This document shows positions 35,325-44,850 of a stretch of DNA of 64,000 nucleotides, piece by piece; positions within the stretch are counted from its first letter, which is position 1; each line of letters opens with the position of its first letter. The translations under genes and the position numbers were made by a program. Source of the stretch: an uncultured Pelagimonas sp. (lineage in GTDB: Bacteria > Pseudomonadota > Alphaproteobacteria > Rhodobacterales > Rhodobacteraceae); contig NZ_CANMKO010000003.1 in NCBI RefSeq assembly GCF_947498515.1, positions 452,500 to 516,499 of the forward strand, read 5' to 3'. Below the pieces are notes generated by a model. It did no database searches and was not told where the DNA came from. It saw only the letters and a list, made by a program, of their open reading frames with translations.

Positions 35325-36605
35325 ATGAAAAAAACAATCTTGACCGCAGGCGCGGTCGCCCTAACTGCATCAGCGGCATCAGCCGCAGGCATCGAACGAA
35401 CTGCAAACGACTATGGCGTCCTGTTCCAAGACGGTGATCAGGCCAATGTATCTATCAGCATCGTCAATCCGACGATTTCAGGTAAATATACAGATGAAGT
35501 TCGCGGTGCGGGCCGTAACTTGGGTGTTGATGGCGGGGGTAAGAAATCCTCTGGCAACATGGCCAACTCATATGTTTCGGTTTCAGCATCTTACAAAAAA
35601 GACTTCGGGGAAAACCTATCATTTGGCCTTTTCCTTTCGGATGGCTACGGGGCAGACGCCTCTTATGAGGAAGGGTTTTATACCGGTCTGACGGCTGATT
35701 GGGATAGCAATCAGGTATCTGCAATTTTGCGGTATGGAATTAGTGATCGCATCAGCGTTTACGGCGGTCCTCGCTATGTCAAAAGCTCGGCGGATATTGC
35801 AATCCCGGGTCAATTCTTTGCCGCAAGTGCTGCTACGTCGGCTCAAGACGCGCAAACGGCCATTGCCGCATTGACCGCAGCAGGTGCGCCAGCTGATCAC
35901 CCAGATTTACTTCTTGCCCAAGCCGGTCTTGCACGTGCTGGTGCCGTTTTGGCAGGATACGCAGCAAACCCAGACGCCTTTAACTACACTGCTGAGGGTG
36001 AAGAAAGCGGTGACTGGGGTTACGTGTTGGGTGCGGCTTATGAAATCCCGGATATCGCGCTTCGTGTTGCTTTAACATACGAAAGCTCAATCACGCACGA
36101 GTTTGATACCACCGAAGTATTGACCGGGTTTGGTATTTTGGGCGCAAAATCCAAAACAAAAGTGGAAATGCCACAATCGGTCAAGCTTGATTTTCAAACA
36201 GGTGTTGCAAAGGATACTTTGGTATTCGGTAGCGTAAAATGGACGGAGTGGTCCAAATGGGAAGTGCGCACGGAGCAATACGAAGAGATCACCGGAAGCG
36301 AAATCACCGGCTTTGACAATGACGTGATCACTTGGCGTTTGGGTGTCGGTCGGAAATTCAACGAACAAGCCTCCGGTTTCGCGCAAGTTCGCTATGAAAA
36401 AGCAGATGGCGGCGAAGCGTCACGTCTTGCGCCAACCGACGGCATGCTCGCCTTTGGCTTGGGTGGCCAGTATACAAATGACAACGTGAGCATGCGCGGT
36501 GGCATCGAATATGTAAAACTCGGCGATGCCGAGGTTGCAGACGGAAGCAAATTCGAAGGCAACTCAGCATTTGGTTTTGGACTATCGGTTAAAATGACGT
36601 TCTAA
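35325..36605 (+). CDS. FadL/OmpP1 family outer-membrane transporter
   Basis: This 426-residue protein has signal peptide MKKTILTAGAVALTASAASA. Its N-terminal stretch (ANDYGVLFQDGDQANVSISI) and the C-terminal GFGLSVKMTF, ending in Phe, are typical of the long-chain fatty acid/hydrophobic-compound channel family. A central Ala-rich insertion (about residues 166-215) probably forms an extracellular loop. The substrate is unknown; hydrophobic molecules are the family rule. Its own promoter is likely in 35217-35324, and a terminator follows. Confidence 0.87.
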   Translation: MKKTILTAGAVALTASAASAAGIERTANDYGVLFQDGDQANVSISIVNPTISGKYTDEVRGAGRNLGVDGGGKKSSGNMANSYVSVSASYKKDFGENLSFGLFLSDGYGADASYEEGFYTGLTADWDSNQVSAILRYGISDRISVYGGPRYVKSSADIAIPGQFFAASAATSAQDAQTAIAALTAAGAPADHPDLLLAQAGLARAGAVLAGYAANPDAFNYTAEGEESGDWGYVLGAAYEIPDIALRVALTYESSITHEFDTTEVLTGFGILGAKSKTKVEMPQSVKLDFQTGVAKDTLVFGSVKWTEWSKWEVRTEQYEEITGSEITGFDNDVITWRLGVGRKFNEQASGFAQVRYEKADGGEASRLAPTDGMLAFGLGGQYTNDNVSMRGGIEYVKLGDAEVADGSKFEGNSAFGFGLSVKMTF

Positions 36606-36627
36606 ACCCTCTGAACACAAAACATCG

Positions 36628-36658
36628 ACGCCCTGGGACACTGTTTCGGGGCGTTTTT
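36628..36658 (+). terminator. Terminator of the FadL-type gene
   Basis: ACGCCC (36628-36633) pairs with GGGCGT (36649-36654) across a 15-base loop, followed by TTTTT. Confidence 0.75.
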
Positions 36659-36832
36659 CGTGGATGACGCCAAAAAGCTGATCCACCACGCAAGGCAAAT
36701 GGAAATGCTTTCCCTGTTCCTCGCTTAAAGCTTTGGGAAAATCGATCTAGCTTATCCGCGCAAAAGCCAGGGTTTGACCTCACCGGCTCAGACGCGTAAT
36801 TCAAGGGGAACACACGCCGCAAGGGGTTGAGA

Positions 36833-37696
36833 ATGCGATATAACACCGAACACGACTGGAACAACGCCGCACAGAAACGCGTTGTGATTTTTGCCATGTC
36901 AGGACTTGGAAAAACCACCGTGTCCAACCTGTTGCGCGACAGCGGTGACTGGTTCCATTATTCAGTCGATTACCGCATTGGCACCCGATATATGGGCGAA
37001 TACATTGCCGACAACGCCAAGCGTGAAGCAATGAAAAACCCGTTTTTGCGCCAATTGCTGATGTCTGACTCAATCTATCTCGGGTCGAACATCAGTTTTG
37101 ACAACCTGACTCCTGTCTCGACCTATCTTGGCAAACCCGGTTGCGCCGATCGTGGTGGGATGGCGATGGATGAATACCAACGTCGGCAGGCCCAGTTTGA
37201 ACACGCCGAGCGTCAGGCGCTTTTGGATACGGAGTATTTCATATCCCGCGCTCAGGACCTGTATGGGTACCCACATTTTGTTTGCGACACTGGCGGGTCA
37301 ATTTGTGAATGGGTTGATCCCCATGATCGCAACGATCCGATTTTGACCGCCCTGTCGGCCCAATCGCAAATGGTTTGGATCAAGGGAAGCGAAGATCACA
37401 CCGAAGAGCTTATTCGCCGTTTTGACAAAGACCCCAAACCGATGGCCTACCAGCCAGCGTTTTTAGAGACCGCTTGGGCAGATTATCTTGCACAAAACGA
37501 CCTAAACGAGGCTGAGGTTGACCCGGATGCCTTTATTCGCTGGACCTATGCCAAGGCTTTGGCACATCGCCAGCCCCGATATCAAGCTATGGCTGACAAT
37601 TGGGGCATCACCGTCGAAGCCTCTGACATGGCCACGGTGCGCGATGCCAAAGATTTTACCGCTGTGATTGGGTCAAACATCGCAAAAACCGACTAG
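36833..37696 (+). CDS. P-loop ATPase/kinase-like protein of unknown role, upstream of metA
   Basis: This 287-residue soluble protein has Walker A FAMSGLGKTTVSN near residue 20 and a Tyr-rich segment (HYSVDYRIGTRYMGEYI) after it. A middle part has FVCDTGGSICEWVD, which may act as Walker B/acceptor region. It looks like a small-molecule or nucleoside kinase fold, but no substrate motif is recognised. AAGGGG precedes the ATG at 36833. metA follows 61 bp downstream on the same strand, so the two may be cotranscribed; a link to methionine metabolism is only suggested by position. Confidence 0.75.
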   Translation: MRYNTEHDWNNAAQKRVVIFAMSGLGKTTVSNLLRDSGDWFHYSVDYRIGTRYMGEYIADNAKREAMKNPFLRQLLMSDSIYLGSNISFDNLTPVSTYLGKPGCADRGGMAMDEYQRRQAQFEHAERQALLDTEYFISRAQDLYGYPHFVCDTGGSICEWVDPHDRNDPILTALSAQSQMVWIKGSEDHTEELIRRFDKDPKPMAYQPAFLETAWADYLAQNDLNEAEVDPDAFIRWTYAKALAHRQPRYQAMADNWGITVEASDMATVRDAKDFTAVIGSNIAKTD

Positions 37697-37757
37697 TGCC
37701 TTGTTCGGTTGCCTCCAGTCACATATCTAGAGCATTCATTCTGTTAGGATAAATCCA

Positions 37758-38708
37758 ATGCCCATCAAACTGCCCTCTGACTTGCCCGCCTTCGACGTTC
37801 TCACGAACGAAGGTGTCATGGTCATGTCCGAGGATGCAGCGTCGCGGCAAGATATCCGCCCCTTGCGCATTGGGTTGTTGAACCTGATGCCCAAGAAAAT
37901 CCAGACCGAGAACCAGTTTGCCCGGTTGATCGGCGCAACCCCGTTGCAAATTGAGCTGTCGCTTATTCGGATGAGTGAACACCAGACCCGCAACACAGCC
38001 GCCGAACATATGGAGGCTTTTTACCGTCCGTTTTCCGAAGTTCTTGCCAGTGGTGAGAAATTCGACGGGCTCATCATCACCGGCGCTCCAATTGAACAAA
38101 TGCCTTTCGAACAAGTGACTTACTGGGAAGAGTTAAAGCAAGTCTTTGATTGGACTCAGACGCATGTCCTGTCGACTTTCGGCGTGTGCTGGGGCGGGAT
38201 GGCGATGCTCTACCATTTCCATGGCGTCGAAAAACATATTCTGGATGCCAAGGCCTTTGGCTGTATCCGACATCGCAATGACGAACCGGCTTCTCCCTAC
38301 TTGCGTGGTTTTTCCGACGATATGGTGATCCCTGTGTCGCGCTGGACCGAATTGAAGCGTGATGAAATCAGCGCCGCCGGTTTGCCGATCCTTATCGATT
38401 CTGACCAAACGGGCCCCTGCCTTGTTGAGGATCCAGATCATCGAGCGCTCTATATTTTCAACCATCTGGAATATGACAGCGGCACCTTGAAAGAGGAATA
38501 CGACCGGGATGTCGCGGCCGGCAAACCGATCAATGTACCGGCCAATTACTATCCCGACGATGACCCATCGCAACCGCCACAGAACCGGTGGCGCAGCCAT
38601 GCGCATCTGCTCTACTGCAACTGGATCAACGAAATCTACCAGACCACGCCGTTCAAAATGTCAGATATCGGGCTGAAAACGAAAGATCGGCGGTCTTCGG
38701 GGGCATAA
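37758..38708 (+). CDS. metA: Homoserine O-acetyltransferase, MetA type
   Basis: This 316-residue enzyme is of the MetA (glutamine-amidotransferase-like) fold and activates homoserine for methionine synthesis. Catalytic Cys144 is in FGVCWGG, and the His-x-Glu of [10 protein letters not shown] is present. The acyl-specificity residue (position 111 in studied enzymes, 113 here) is Glu in TGAPIEQM. Glu favours acetyl-CoA, while Gly there favours succinyl-CoA, so an acetyltransferase is expected despite the usual succinyltransferase annotation. No SAM-II riboswitch was recognised in the 61-bp upstream gap. Confidence 0.93.
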   Translation: MPIKLPSDLPAFDVLTNEGVMVMSEDAASRQDIRPLRIGLLNLMPKKIQTENQFARLIGATPLQIELSLIRMSEHQTRNTAAEHMEAFYRPFSEVLASGEKFDGLIITGAPIEQMPFEQVTYWEELKQVFDWTQTHVLSTFGVCWGGMAMLYHFHGVEKHILDAKAFGCIRHRNDEPASPYLRGFSDDMVIPVSRWTELKRDEISAAGLPILIDSDQTGPCLVEDPDHRALYIFNHLEYDSGTLKEEYDRDVAAGKPINVPANYYPDDDPSQPPQNRWRSHAHLLYCNWINEIYQTTPFKMSDIGLKTKDRRSSGA

Positions 38709-38774
38709 CCAGCACGATTTGCGTTATTCGCCTAACCATCACATAGTGATAGGTAAATATAACAAGGAGCAGTC

Positions 38775-39644
38775 ATGACCCTGCCTTTTGATGGTGCGAT
38801 TTCGTCTTATTACAAGGATGTCGCCCCCAAAAAGATACGCGATTCTATCGCTTCGGCGGACAAGGACGACATACTCGACCCGTCTTTTCCCTATGCCCAG
38901 CAAATGAAACGCAAGGCCTATGACCGGGACATGGAGGCTTTGCAGATCGAGCTTGTCAAACTGCAGGCCTGGGCCAAAGAAAGCGGCGAACGGATCGCCA
39001 TTGTTTTTGAAGGGCGTGATGCGGCGGGCAAAGGCGGAACCATTAGCCGTTTTCGCACCAATCTGAACCCGCGTGGCGCGCGGGTTGTTGCCCTGTCAAA
39101 ACCAACGGAAACCGAACGCAGCCAATGGTACTTTCAACGCTATATCGACCATCTGCCATCGGGTGGAGAAGCCGTTTTCTTTGACCGCAGCTGGTACAAC
39201 CGCGGTGTTGTGGAACACGTGTTTGACTTTTGCAGCCCGAACCAGCGCACACATTTTTTCACCCAGACACCTGACTTTGAAAACATGTTGGTGGATGAGG
39301 GCATTCATCTCTTCAAGTTCTGGCTCAATGTTGGACGCGCCGAACAATTGCGGCGGTTTCTAAAACGCGAGAGCGATCCGTTGAAACAGTGGAAACTGAG
39401 CTGGATTGACGTTGAGGGGCTTAACCGATGGGACGCCTATTCCGAGGCCATCCAAGAAACCCTTACGCGCACCCATTCCACCGCTACGCCATGGACGGTC
39501 ATTCGATCGGATGACAAGAAACGCGCACGATTGGCGGCCATTCGCCATGTCTTGAGCAAAATCGACTATGCCCAAAAAAATACTGATGTTGTCGGCGCTC
39601 CCGATGCAAAAATCTGTGGTGGGCCAGAGATTTGGGCGTCGTGA
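38775..39644 (+). CDS. ppk2: Polyphosphate kinase 2 (PPK2)
   Basis: This 289-residue single-domain PPK2 transfers phosphate between polyphosphate and nucleotides. Walker A is GRDAAGKGG near residue 80, Walker B is FFDRSWYNR, and the lid motif [16 protein letters not shown] follows. The SQWYFQRY and [16 protein letters not shown] segments are conserved in class I enzymes, which prefer NDP substrates; the class assignment is an inference. AACAAGGAGCAGTC precedes the ATG. The TetR gene starts 25 bp after its stop. Confidence 0.93.
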   Translation: MTLPFDGAISSYYKDVAPKKIRDSIASADKDDILDPSFPYAQQMKRKAYDRDMEALQIELVKLQAWAKESGERIAIVFEGRDAAGKGGTISRFRTNLNPRGARVVALSKPTETERSQWYFQRYIDHLPSGGEAVFFDRSWYNRGVVEHVFDFCSPNQRTHFFTQTPDFENMLVDEGIHLFKFWLNVGRAEQLRRFLKRESDPLKQWKLSWIDVEGLNRWDAYSEAIQETLTRTHSTATPWTVIRSDDKKRARLAAIRHVLSKIDYAQKNTDVVGAPDAKICGGPEIWAS

Positions 39645-39669
39645 TCAATGATGTGGACCTTTAGCAAAC

Positions 39670-40287
39670 ATGCCTAAACGCGGCTACCATCACGGAAACC
39701 TCAGGCAAGCCCTTGTTGAGTCTGCGCTCACTCTTATCGAGAGCAAAGGCCCGACCGGGTTCACCTTGTCCGAGGCTGCCAAGCAAGCTGGCGTTACACC
39801 CGCCGCCGTTTACCGGCATTTTGCCGGGCGCGAGGATCTGATCGCTGAGGCCGCGCGTCAAGGATATGAGATTTTTGCCGATGTCATGCAGTTTGCCTAT
39901 GACAGCGGTCAACCTTCGGCCCTTGCGGCGTTTGAAGCAACGGGTCGGGCCTATCTCGCCTTTGCGCGCAAATACCCCGGCCACTATATTGCGATGTTTG
40001 AAAGCGGTATCAGCGTCAATCACTCCCCGGAGCTGGCGGCGATTTCATCCAAAGCGCGCGGCGTTCTGGAAAGAGCGGCAGCCGAGCTTTCGGAACACAT
40101 CCCACCAGAGAAACGCCCGCCTCCGGCGATGTTTTCGGCGCATATTTGGGCGCTAAGCCACGGGGTTGTCGAATTGTTTGCCCGGAACTCACCGGGAACC
40201 CAAGCCCCCTTTCCACCAGAAGACCTTTTGGAAACTGGTATCGGGGTGTACCTGCGTGGGCTTGGATTGATCGCACCAGACAAGTGA
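39670..40287 (+). CDS. TetR family regulator with WHG-type C-terminal domain
   Basis: This 205-residue regulator opens MPKRGYHHGNLRQALVESAL. The HTH is TLSEAAKQAGVTPAAVYRHF, then FAGREDLIAEAARQGYEIF. The C-terminal ligand domain resembles the WHG group of TetR/AcrR regulators (HIWALSHGVVELFA). It starts 25 bp after ppk2 and may regulate that gene or a distant target; no divergent target lies beside it. Confidence 0.88.
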   Translation: MPKRGYHHGNLRQALVESALTLIESKGPTGFTLSEAAKQAGVTPAAVYRHFAGREDLIAEAARQGYEIFADVMQFAYDSGQPSALAAFEATGRAYLAFARKYPGHYIAMFESGISVNHSPELAAISSKARGVLERAAAELSEHIPPEKRPPPAMFSAHIWALSHGVVELFARNSPGTQAPFPPEDLLETGIGVYLRGLGLIAPDK

Positions 40288-40312
40288 ACCGCCAAAGCTT
40301 AATCTCATATCA

Positions 40313-40343
40313 AAAAAGGCCGCCCAAACAGGCGGCCTTTTGA
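40313..40343. terminator. Bidirectional terminator between tetR-type gene and rpsI
   Basis: AAAGGCCGCC (40315-40324) pairs with GGCGGCCTTT (40331-40340), with A-runs before and T-runs after it. It can serve both convergent units. Confidence 0.9.
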
Positions 40344-40361
40344 ATTGGTATGAAACGCGAA

Positions 40362-40850
40362 TTAGCGCTTCGAGAACTGGAATGAACGACGCGCTTTGCG
40401 CTTACCGTATTTCTTACGCTCAACAACACGGCTGTCACGGGTCAGGAAGCCTGCCGCTTTCAGCGCGCCGCGCAAGGAGGGATCGTACAGCTGCAGGGCT
40501 TTGGAGATACCGTGCTTGACCGCGCCGGCCTGACCAGACAGGCCACCACCTTTGACGGTTGCATAGACGTCGAATTCACCGTCGCGACCAGCAACGGTGA
40601 ACGGCTGGCGCAGGATCATCTGCAGAACTGGACGGGCAAAATACTTGTCCATGTCACGGCCGTTTACGGTTACTTTACCGGAACCTGGCTTGATCCAAAC
40701 ACGGGCAACAGCGTCTTTACGCTTGCCTGTGGCATAGGAACGGCCCAGTTCGTCACGAACGGGTTCACGAGGAGCAACAACTTCGGCTTCTGCGGTTTCG
40801 ACACCTGCAACACCGGCCAGCTCTTCCAAGGAATTGATCTGATCTGACAT
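40362..40850 (-). CDS. rpsI: 30S ribosomal protein S9
   Basis: This 162-residue protein has the S9 core from about residue 37 ([20 protein letters not shown]) to the SKR end that reaches the ribosomal P site. An acidic N-terminal extension of about 35 residues ([20 protein letters not shown]) precedes the core, as in other alphaproteobacteria. It follows rplM by 3 bp, forming the usual rplM-rpsI operon. Confidence 0.98.
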   Translation of the reverse strand: MSDQINSLEELAGVAGVETAEAEVVAPREPVRDELGRSYATGKRKDAVARVWIKPGSGKVTVNGRDMDKYFARPVLQMILRQPFTVAGRDGEFDVYATVKGGGLSGQAGAVKHGISKALQLYDPSLRGALKAAGFLTRDSRVVERKKYGKRKARRSFQFSKR

Positions 40851-40853
40851 CGT

Positions 40854-41312
40854 TTATACCCGCGTGTTTTTCTTGTTCATCGACTTGACGTCAAGCACTT
40901 CGGGGCTCTGGGCCTCGTGTGGGTGCTCGGCGCCGGCATAGACACGCAGGTTGGTCATGATCTGACGCGACAGGCGGTTGCCTGGCAGCATGCGCTTGAC
41001 CGCCTGAGTGACAACACGCTCAGGGTGCTTGCCTTCGAGGATCTCGGCTTTGGTGCGCGATTTGATCCCACCCGGGTGACCGGTGTGCCAGTAGAAGTTT
41101 TCTTCGCGCTTCTTGCCGGTCATCTGGACTTTTTCAGCATTGATGACGATGACATTGTCACCACAATCCATGTGAGGCGTGAAAGAAGGCTTGTGCTTGC
41201 CGCGCAAGCGAACAGCGATAATCGAGGCAAGACGGCCCAGCACCACGCCTTCGGCGTCGATGATGATCCACTTCTTCTCGATATCTGCTGGTGTAGCAGA
41301 GAAGGTTTTCAT
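40854..41312 (-). CDS. rplM: 50S ribosomal protein L13
   Basis: This 152-residue protein has L13 family motifs [34 protein letters not shown] and the C-terminal [12 protein letters not shown]. It is the first gene of the rplM-rpsI operon. The 174-bp upstream region contains a GC-rich stretch (GGGCCGCGCCCCTTAAGGCCC) that could form a leader structure; no known leader motif was identified. Confidence 0.98.
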   Translation of the reverse strand: MKTFSATPADIEKKWIIIDAEGVVLGRLASIIAVRLRGKHKPSFTPHMDCGDNVIVINAEKVQMTGKKREENFYWHTGHPGGIKSRTKAEILEGKHPERVVTQAVKRMLPGNRLSRQIMTNLRVYAGAEHPHEAQSPEVLDVKSMNKKNTRV

Positions 41313-41486
41313 GGGTCTGTTTCCATTTCGATAAGCAAGGGCCGCGCCCCTTAAGGCCCGGCCCGAAATCCGATGGGCGGGTTATAAACGCCCCACAGGC
41401 ACAGTCAACGGCTAGTTTTCGCATTTATCCGTTATAAATCAATAGATTACAAATATGGTATTATTTTACCCCAACTTAATTGGGCC

Positions 41487-42908
41487 TTAAACAGTTATTC
41501 CGGCCTGAGGATTGTCCAAAAGCGCCCTAAGCCGCCCCATAGCCTCCTCGTAGGACCGCAAAGTCACCCCGGCATTGACCGCCATTCGAACCGCATGGGG
41601 TGCAAATCCGGTTCTGGGAACAAAATCCTCAGCGGTTCTCACCTGCACCCCCTTCGCCTCTGCCGCCTGAACAAAGGCGGATGCACGCCAACCATCCGGC
41701 AGTTGGAGCCAAAGGTAGGGAACATCATCATGCCAAGCGATGTCATAGCCGCCAAGCGCGTTGACGGCGGCATGTATATACTGTCGCATTTCCTGGCGAA
41801 TGCGATCCATAACATCATGCGTTTCGGGGCGGCCCAATAGATCTTCGATCACATATGTCAGAGGCTGCGCTAATCCAAAATGCCCATGCACCGCGGTCTG
41901 TCGCAAAGCCTGTCTGTATTTCTTGGGAGCAACAACGAACCCGACGCGCAACGACGGAGTAAAGGATTTGGAAATGGACGTGATGAACCACCCCAACTCG
42001 GGCAGCAAAGCGCGATATGTCGGGCAGTTGGCGTCGGGTAAACGATAGGACTCATCTTCGATCATATGAAGGTTAACGCGTTTGGCCACCTTCGCGATGT
42101 TACGACGCCGTTCAAGCGGTGTTGTGAGCCCGGTCGGATTGTGTACATCGGGACAGGTACAAAGCACTTGCGCGTCGTGCTTACGCGCCAATCTCTCTAG
42201 CTCCTCTGGTACAATACCCTGATCATCCATCGGGACTGGAACGACCTCGGCTCTCAACAAACGCGCAGCACGGCGAAAACCGGGGTAAGACAGCTCTTCG
42301 ACAAGAATGACAGGATGCGGCCCCTTGAGCACGGTTTGCAGAATAAGCATCAAGCCGTTTTGGCTTCCATGAGAAAGGACCATATCCTTGTCAGACACCG
42401 GCCCAAGATCTGTATCGGTCAACCATCGAAGTGCGGCGCGCTGCGCGCCATATTCGCTCGCACTTCCTGGGTAAGACAAGAGATCAACATTTGGATCATT
42501 GGCCATTTTTGCTAGGCTTTGGTTGATCAAATTCACCTGCCCCAAATCGGGAAGGGTTGGTGAAAAGAGGCTAACGATATCAGTATCAACCTTAGCTACA
42601 TGCTTTTGCCATCGCCTATCGCGATCCGCATCACGGGGTGATCCTACTTCCGGTTCGGCCTGAGGTTCGGCAACAAAAGTCCCCCGCCCGACCTCGGCTG
42701 ATAAAACCCCGTCATCCGTCAAAACGGTATAGGCCCGTGCGACCGTTCCGGGTGTGATCTGTAGTTGCCACGCTAGGTCCCGAACCGGCGGAAGCTTCTC
42801 AGAAACACCCAAGACCCCGGTATCTATGGCCTGTCGAATGGCTTTGGCCACGGCCTGATATTTCGGACCTTGAAGGTTACTCTCGTAGAGGGATTTAATT
42901 GTACCCAT
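41487..42908 (-). CDS. MocR/PdxR-type GntR regulator with aminotransferase-like domain
   Basis: This 473-residue protein has an N-terminal GntR winged helix (KLPPVRDLAWQLQITPGTVAR, residues about 40-60) and a fold-type I aminotransferase-like domain. The PLP-binding Lys lies in SISKSFTPSLRVGF, and CPDVHNPTGLTT and EDESY are the other cofactor-site elements. MocR regulators sense PLP or amino-acid adducts and often control a divergent gene. The divergent partner here is a DUF1127 gene, with a clear palindrome between them (42944-42985). The ATG at 42908 has GAGAG upstream. Confidence 0.9.
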   Translation of the reverse strand: MGTIKSLYESNLQGPKYQAVAKAIRQAIDTGVLGVSEKLPPVRDLAWQLQITPGTVARAYTVLTDDGVLSAEVGRGTFVAEPQAEPEVGSPRDADRDRRWQKHVAKVDTDIVSLFSPTLPDLGQVNLINQSLAKMANDPNVDLLSYPGSASEYGAQRAALRWLTDTDLGPVSDKDMVLSHGSQNGLMLILQTVLKGPHPVILVEELSYPGFRRAARLLRAEVVPVPMDDQGIVPEELERLARKHDAQVLCTCPDVHNPTGLTTPLERRRNIAKVAKRVNLHMIEDESYRLPDANCPTYRALLPELGWFITSISKSFTPSLRVGFVVAPKKYRQALRQTAVHGHFGLAQPLTYVIEDLLGRPETHDVMDRIRQEMRQYIHAAVNALGGYDIAWHDDVPYLWLQLPDGWRASAFVQAAEAKGVQVRTAEDFVPRTGFAPHAVRMAVNAGVTLRSYEEAMGRLRALLDNPQAGITV

Positions 42909-42943
42909 TACAATGTTTCTCTCGATATCTAGCTGCGGGATAT

Positions 42944-42985
42944 GTATTAGAACAATTAATGCAACACTCTGCATTGTGTCAATAC
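42944..42985. promoter_or_regulatory. Palindromic operator between the MocR and DUF1127 genes
   Basis: GTATT-aga-ACAAT (42944-42956) is mirrored exactly by ATTGT-gtc-AATAC (42973-42985) around one centre, with 16 bases between the arms; an inner ATGCA/TGCAT pair is slightly off-centre. TACAAT at 42983-42988 could be the -10 of the DUF1127 gene, so binding would control it directly. Confidence 0.6.
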
Positions 42986-43003
42986 AATTTAAAGGATGAT
43001 CCC

Positions 43004-43231
43004 ATGACACAGACCACGCTTCGCCCCGCCCTCGCCTATTTAGACGCCGCACGCAATGTGCCGACGCTGGCCGGTTTTGCGATCACGGCGGCGGTCTTGT
43101 TGACGAAATGGAGCATCCGACAGCGCACGCGAACCGCCCTCTATCATCTGAGTGACGATCAATTGCGCGACATTGGTGTGAGCCTCGATCAAGCCAAGAC
43201 CGAAGCACAGCGTCATTTCTGGCAAGGCTAA
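43004..43231 (+). CDS. DUF1127 family small protein
   Basis: This 75-residue protein has an N-terminal hydrophobic helix (FAITAAVLLTKW) and the C-terminal DUF1127 motif with ALYHLSDDQLRDIGVSLDQA. Family members are small, Arg-rich RNA-linked proteins; in Rhodobacter sphaeroides one (CcaF1) is encoded just upstream of, and cotranscribed with, the CcsR small RNAs. AAAGGATGATCCC precedes the ATG. Downstream are two hairpins and a terminator (43240-43343), a similar layout. Confidence 0.85.
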   Translation: MTQTTLRPALAYLDAARNVPTLAGFAITAAVLLTKWSIRQRTRTALYHLSDDQLRDIGVSLDQAKTEAQRHFWQG

Positions 43232-43239
43232 CCCGTTTT

Positions 43240-43293
43240 TGGCAGCACTTCATCTCCAGTTGGACTGCCACACCGCGCCGCATCCCCGGCGCG
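43240..43293 (+). other. Two hairpins in the 3' UTR of the DUF1127 gene
   Basis: TGGCAG (43240-43245) pairs with CTGCCA (43265-43270). CGCGCCG (43274-43280) pairs with CGGCGCG (43287-43293) around the loop CATCCC. Together with the terminator they make a structured tail of about 110 bases that may be released as a small RNA. Confidence 0.45.
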
Positions 43294-43298
43294 TCACT

Positions 43299-43343
43299 TC
43301 CGGATGTGGAAAGGGCCCTATTCCCAACCACGTCCGGATTTTT
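43299..43343 (+). terminator. Terminator of the DUF1127 transcript
   Basis: TCCGGATGTGG (43299-43309) pairs with CCACGTCCGGA (43328-43338) with one G-U pair, followed by TTTTT. Confidence 0.85.
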
Positions 43344-43489
43344 GCGTCTTGGTGAACAAAACCTCTTGATCGACTCACGCACTCCCCATAAGTGAGCGAC
43401 ACTTTCGGAACCGATCCCAACCCGAATTGTCTTTTGGGGGGCGCTAAGGAACCGACTGGAACGAACTGCTGGTAACGAAGGGGAGCGCC

Positions 43490-43999
43490 ATGAAAGACGC
43501 AGGCCTCTTCCAACTGGGGTACGGTCTGGAGACAGGCGCCCAAGAGGAAGACAAACGGGGATCCGTCCCTGCAAACGATCATGCACGCGATGTGCTTGAT
43601 GAAAACCGCCACGACCATTTCATTCGCGAAGGTGACAGTATTTATGCTGGCAACCATGTGATTATTGAGGTGGTCAATGGTCATGGGCTTGATGATGAAA
43701 CGCGCATTCAAAATGCGTTTCGCAAAATCATAGAGGTCTGCGGTGCAACGCTTTTGCATATCCATACGCACAAGTTCAGCCCCCAAGGGGTAAGCGGCGT
43801 GGCTGTTCTGGCGGAAAGCCACATCAGTGTGCATACTTGGCCCGAAATCGGTTATGGCGCGTTTGACGTATTTATGTGTGGCGATGCCAAACCGTGGTTG
43901 GCAATTGACGTGCTCAAGGAGGCCTTTGGCACCCAAGATGTGCGTACAAAATCGCTCAAACGCGGCGAGGGTTTGATCACCGACGAGGTGGCGGCATGA
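43490..43999 (+). CDS. speD: S-adenosylmethionine decarboxylase proenzyme
   Basis: This 169-residue prokaryotic AdoMetDC makes decarboxylated SAM for spermidine synthesis. Self-cleavage before the Ser of AESHISVHTWPE would give the pyruvoyl group; the His and Cys of the processing site (CGDAKP) are present. An N-terminal extension of about 40 charged residues precedes the core. AAGGGGAGCGCC precedes the ATG. The stop overlaps the speE start (ATGA). Confidence 0.95.
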   Translation: MKDAGLFQLGYGLETGAQEEDKRGSVPANDHARDVLDENRHDHFIREGDSIYAGNHVIIEVVNGHGLDDETRIQNAFRKIIEVCGATLLHIHTHKFSPQGVSGVAVLAESHISVHTWPEIGYGAFDVFMCGDAKPWLAIDVLKEAFGTQDVRTKSLKRGEGLITDEVAA

Positions 44000-44850
44000 G
44001 CGATCAGCCGACTTGGATGCGCGAACCGCTGCACGCCGATTATGGGCAGAGCCTTCGGATTGACGAGTTGCTTTATGATAGCAAAACCGAACATCAGCGG
44101 TTGCGCGTGTTTCAAAACGGCACCTTTGGGCGCATTTTGACCCTCGACGACGTTGTTCAGACCACCGAAGGCGATAATTTCGTTTATCATGAAATGCTCA
44201 CCCATGTGCCAATCTTGGCCCATGGTGCGGCCAAGCGCGTGCTCATTATTGGCGGCGGGGATGGTGGCATGGCGCGTGAAGTTTTGCGCCACAAAAGCGT
44301 TGAACATGTCACCATGGTTGAGATCGACGCTGGCGTTGTGTCCTTCTCCAAAGACTACCTGCCGATGCTGAGCCAAGGGGCCTTTGAAGACCCGCGGCTT
44401 AATCTAGTGATCGCCGATGGCGCTGCGTTTATGAAAGAGACGGATGCCAAATTTGACGTGATCATTGTCGATAGCACCGACCCAATCGGTCCCGGCGAAG
44501 TCTTATTTACCGACAGTTTCTATGGCCATGCCAAACGGGCAATGACGGATGGCGGCATTCTTGTCACTCAAAACGGTGTGCCGTTTATGCAGGGTGATGA
44601 GCTGACCAATACAATGCGCGCCTTTCAGGCGTTGTTCTCGGATGCGACCTGTTATTTGGCCACGGTGCCAACCTATGCCGGTGGGCCGATGGCCTTTGGC
44701 TGGGGCACCGACAGTGATGCGCGCCATGTGGCATTGGACGAGCTACAAACGCGTATGGCAGTGTCCGGCCTGAAACCCGATTACTACACCGCCGAGGTAC
44801 ATAAGGCAGCGTTCGCCCTGCCCGGCTATGTCCAAAAACTAATCCCCTAA
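43996..44850 (+). CDS. speE: Spermidine synthase
   Basis: This 284-residue aminopropyltransferase has the SAM-type fold motif VLIIGGGDGGMAREVLRH, the catalytic DSTDPIGPGEVLF and the substrate-binding VDSTDP/YAGGPMAFGW. It uses decarboxylated SAM from SpeD to convert putrescine to spermidine. It overlaps speD by four bases, so translation is coupled. Confidence 0.97.
   Translation: MSDQPTWMREPLHADYGQSLRIDELLYDSKTEHQRLRVFQNGTFGRILTLDDVVQTTEGDNFVYHEMLTHVPILAHGAAKRVLIIGGGDGGMAREVLRHKSVEHVTMVEIDAGVVSFSKDYLPMLSQGAFEDPRLNLVIADGAAFMKETDAKFDVIIVDSTDPIGPGEVLFTDSFYGHAKRAMTDGGILVTQNGVPFMQGDELTNTMRAFQALFSDATCYLATVPTYAGGPMAFGWGTDSDARHVALDELQTRMAVSGLKPDYYTAEVHKAAFALPGYVQKLIP

Noticed and set aside
37697..37757. 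Possible SAM-II riboswitch before metA
   Set aside because: The gap is 61 bp and lacks the conserved SAM-II pseudoknot elements; nothing similar could be fitted.
43344..43489. Possible polyamine-type leader (speF-like) before speD
   Set aside because: The stretch has no match to the known leader elements that I could recognise.
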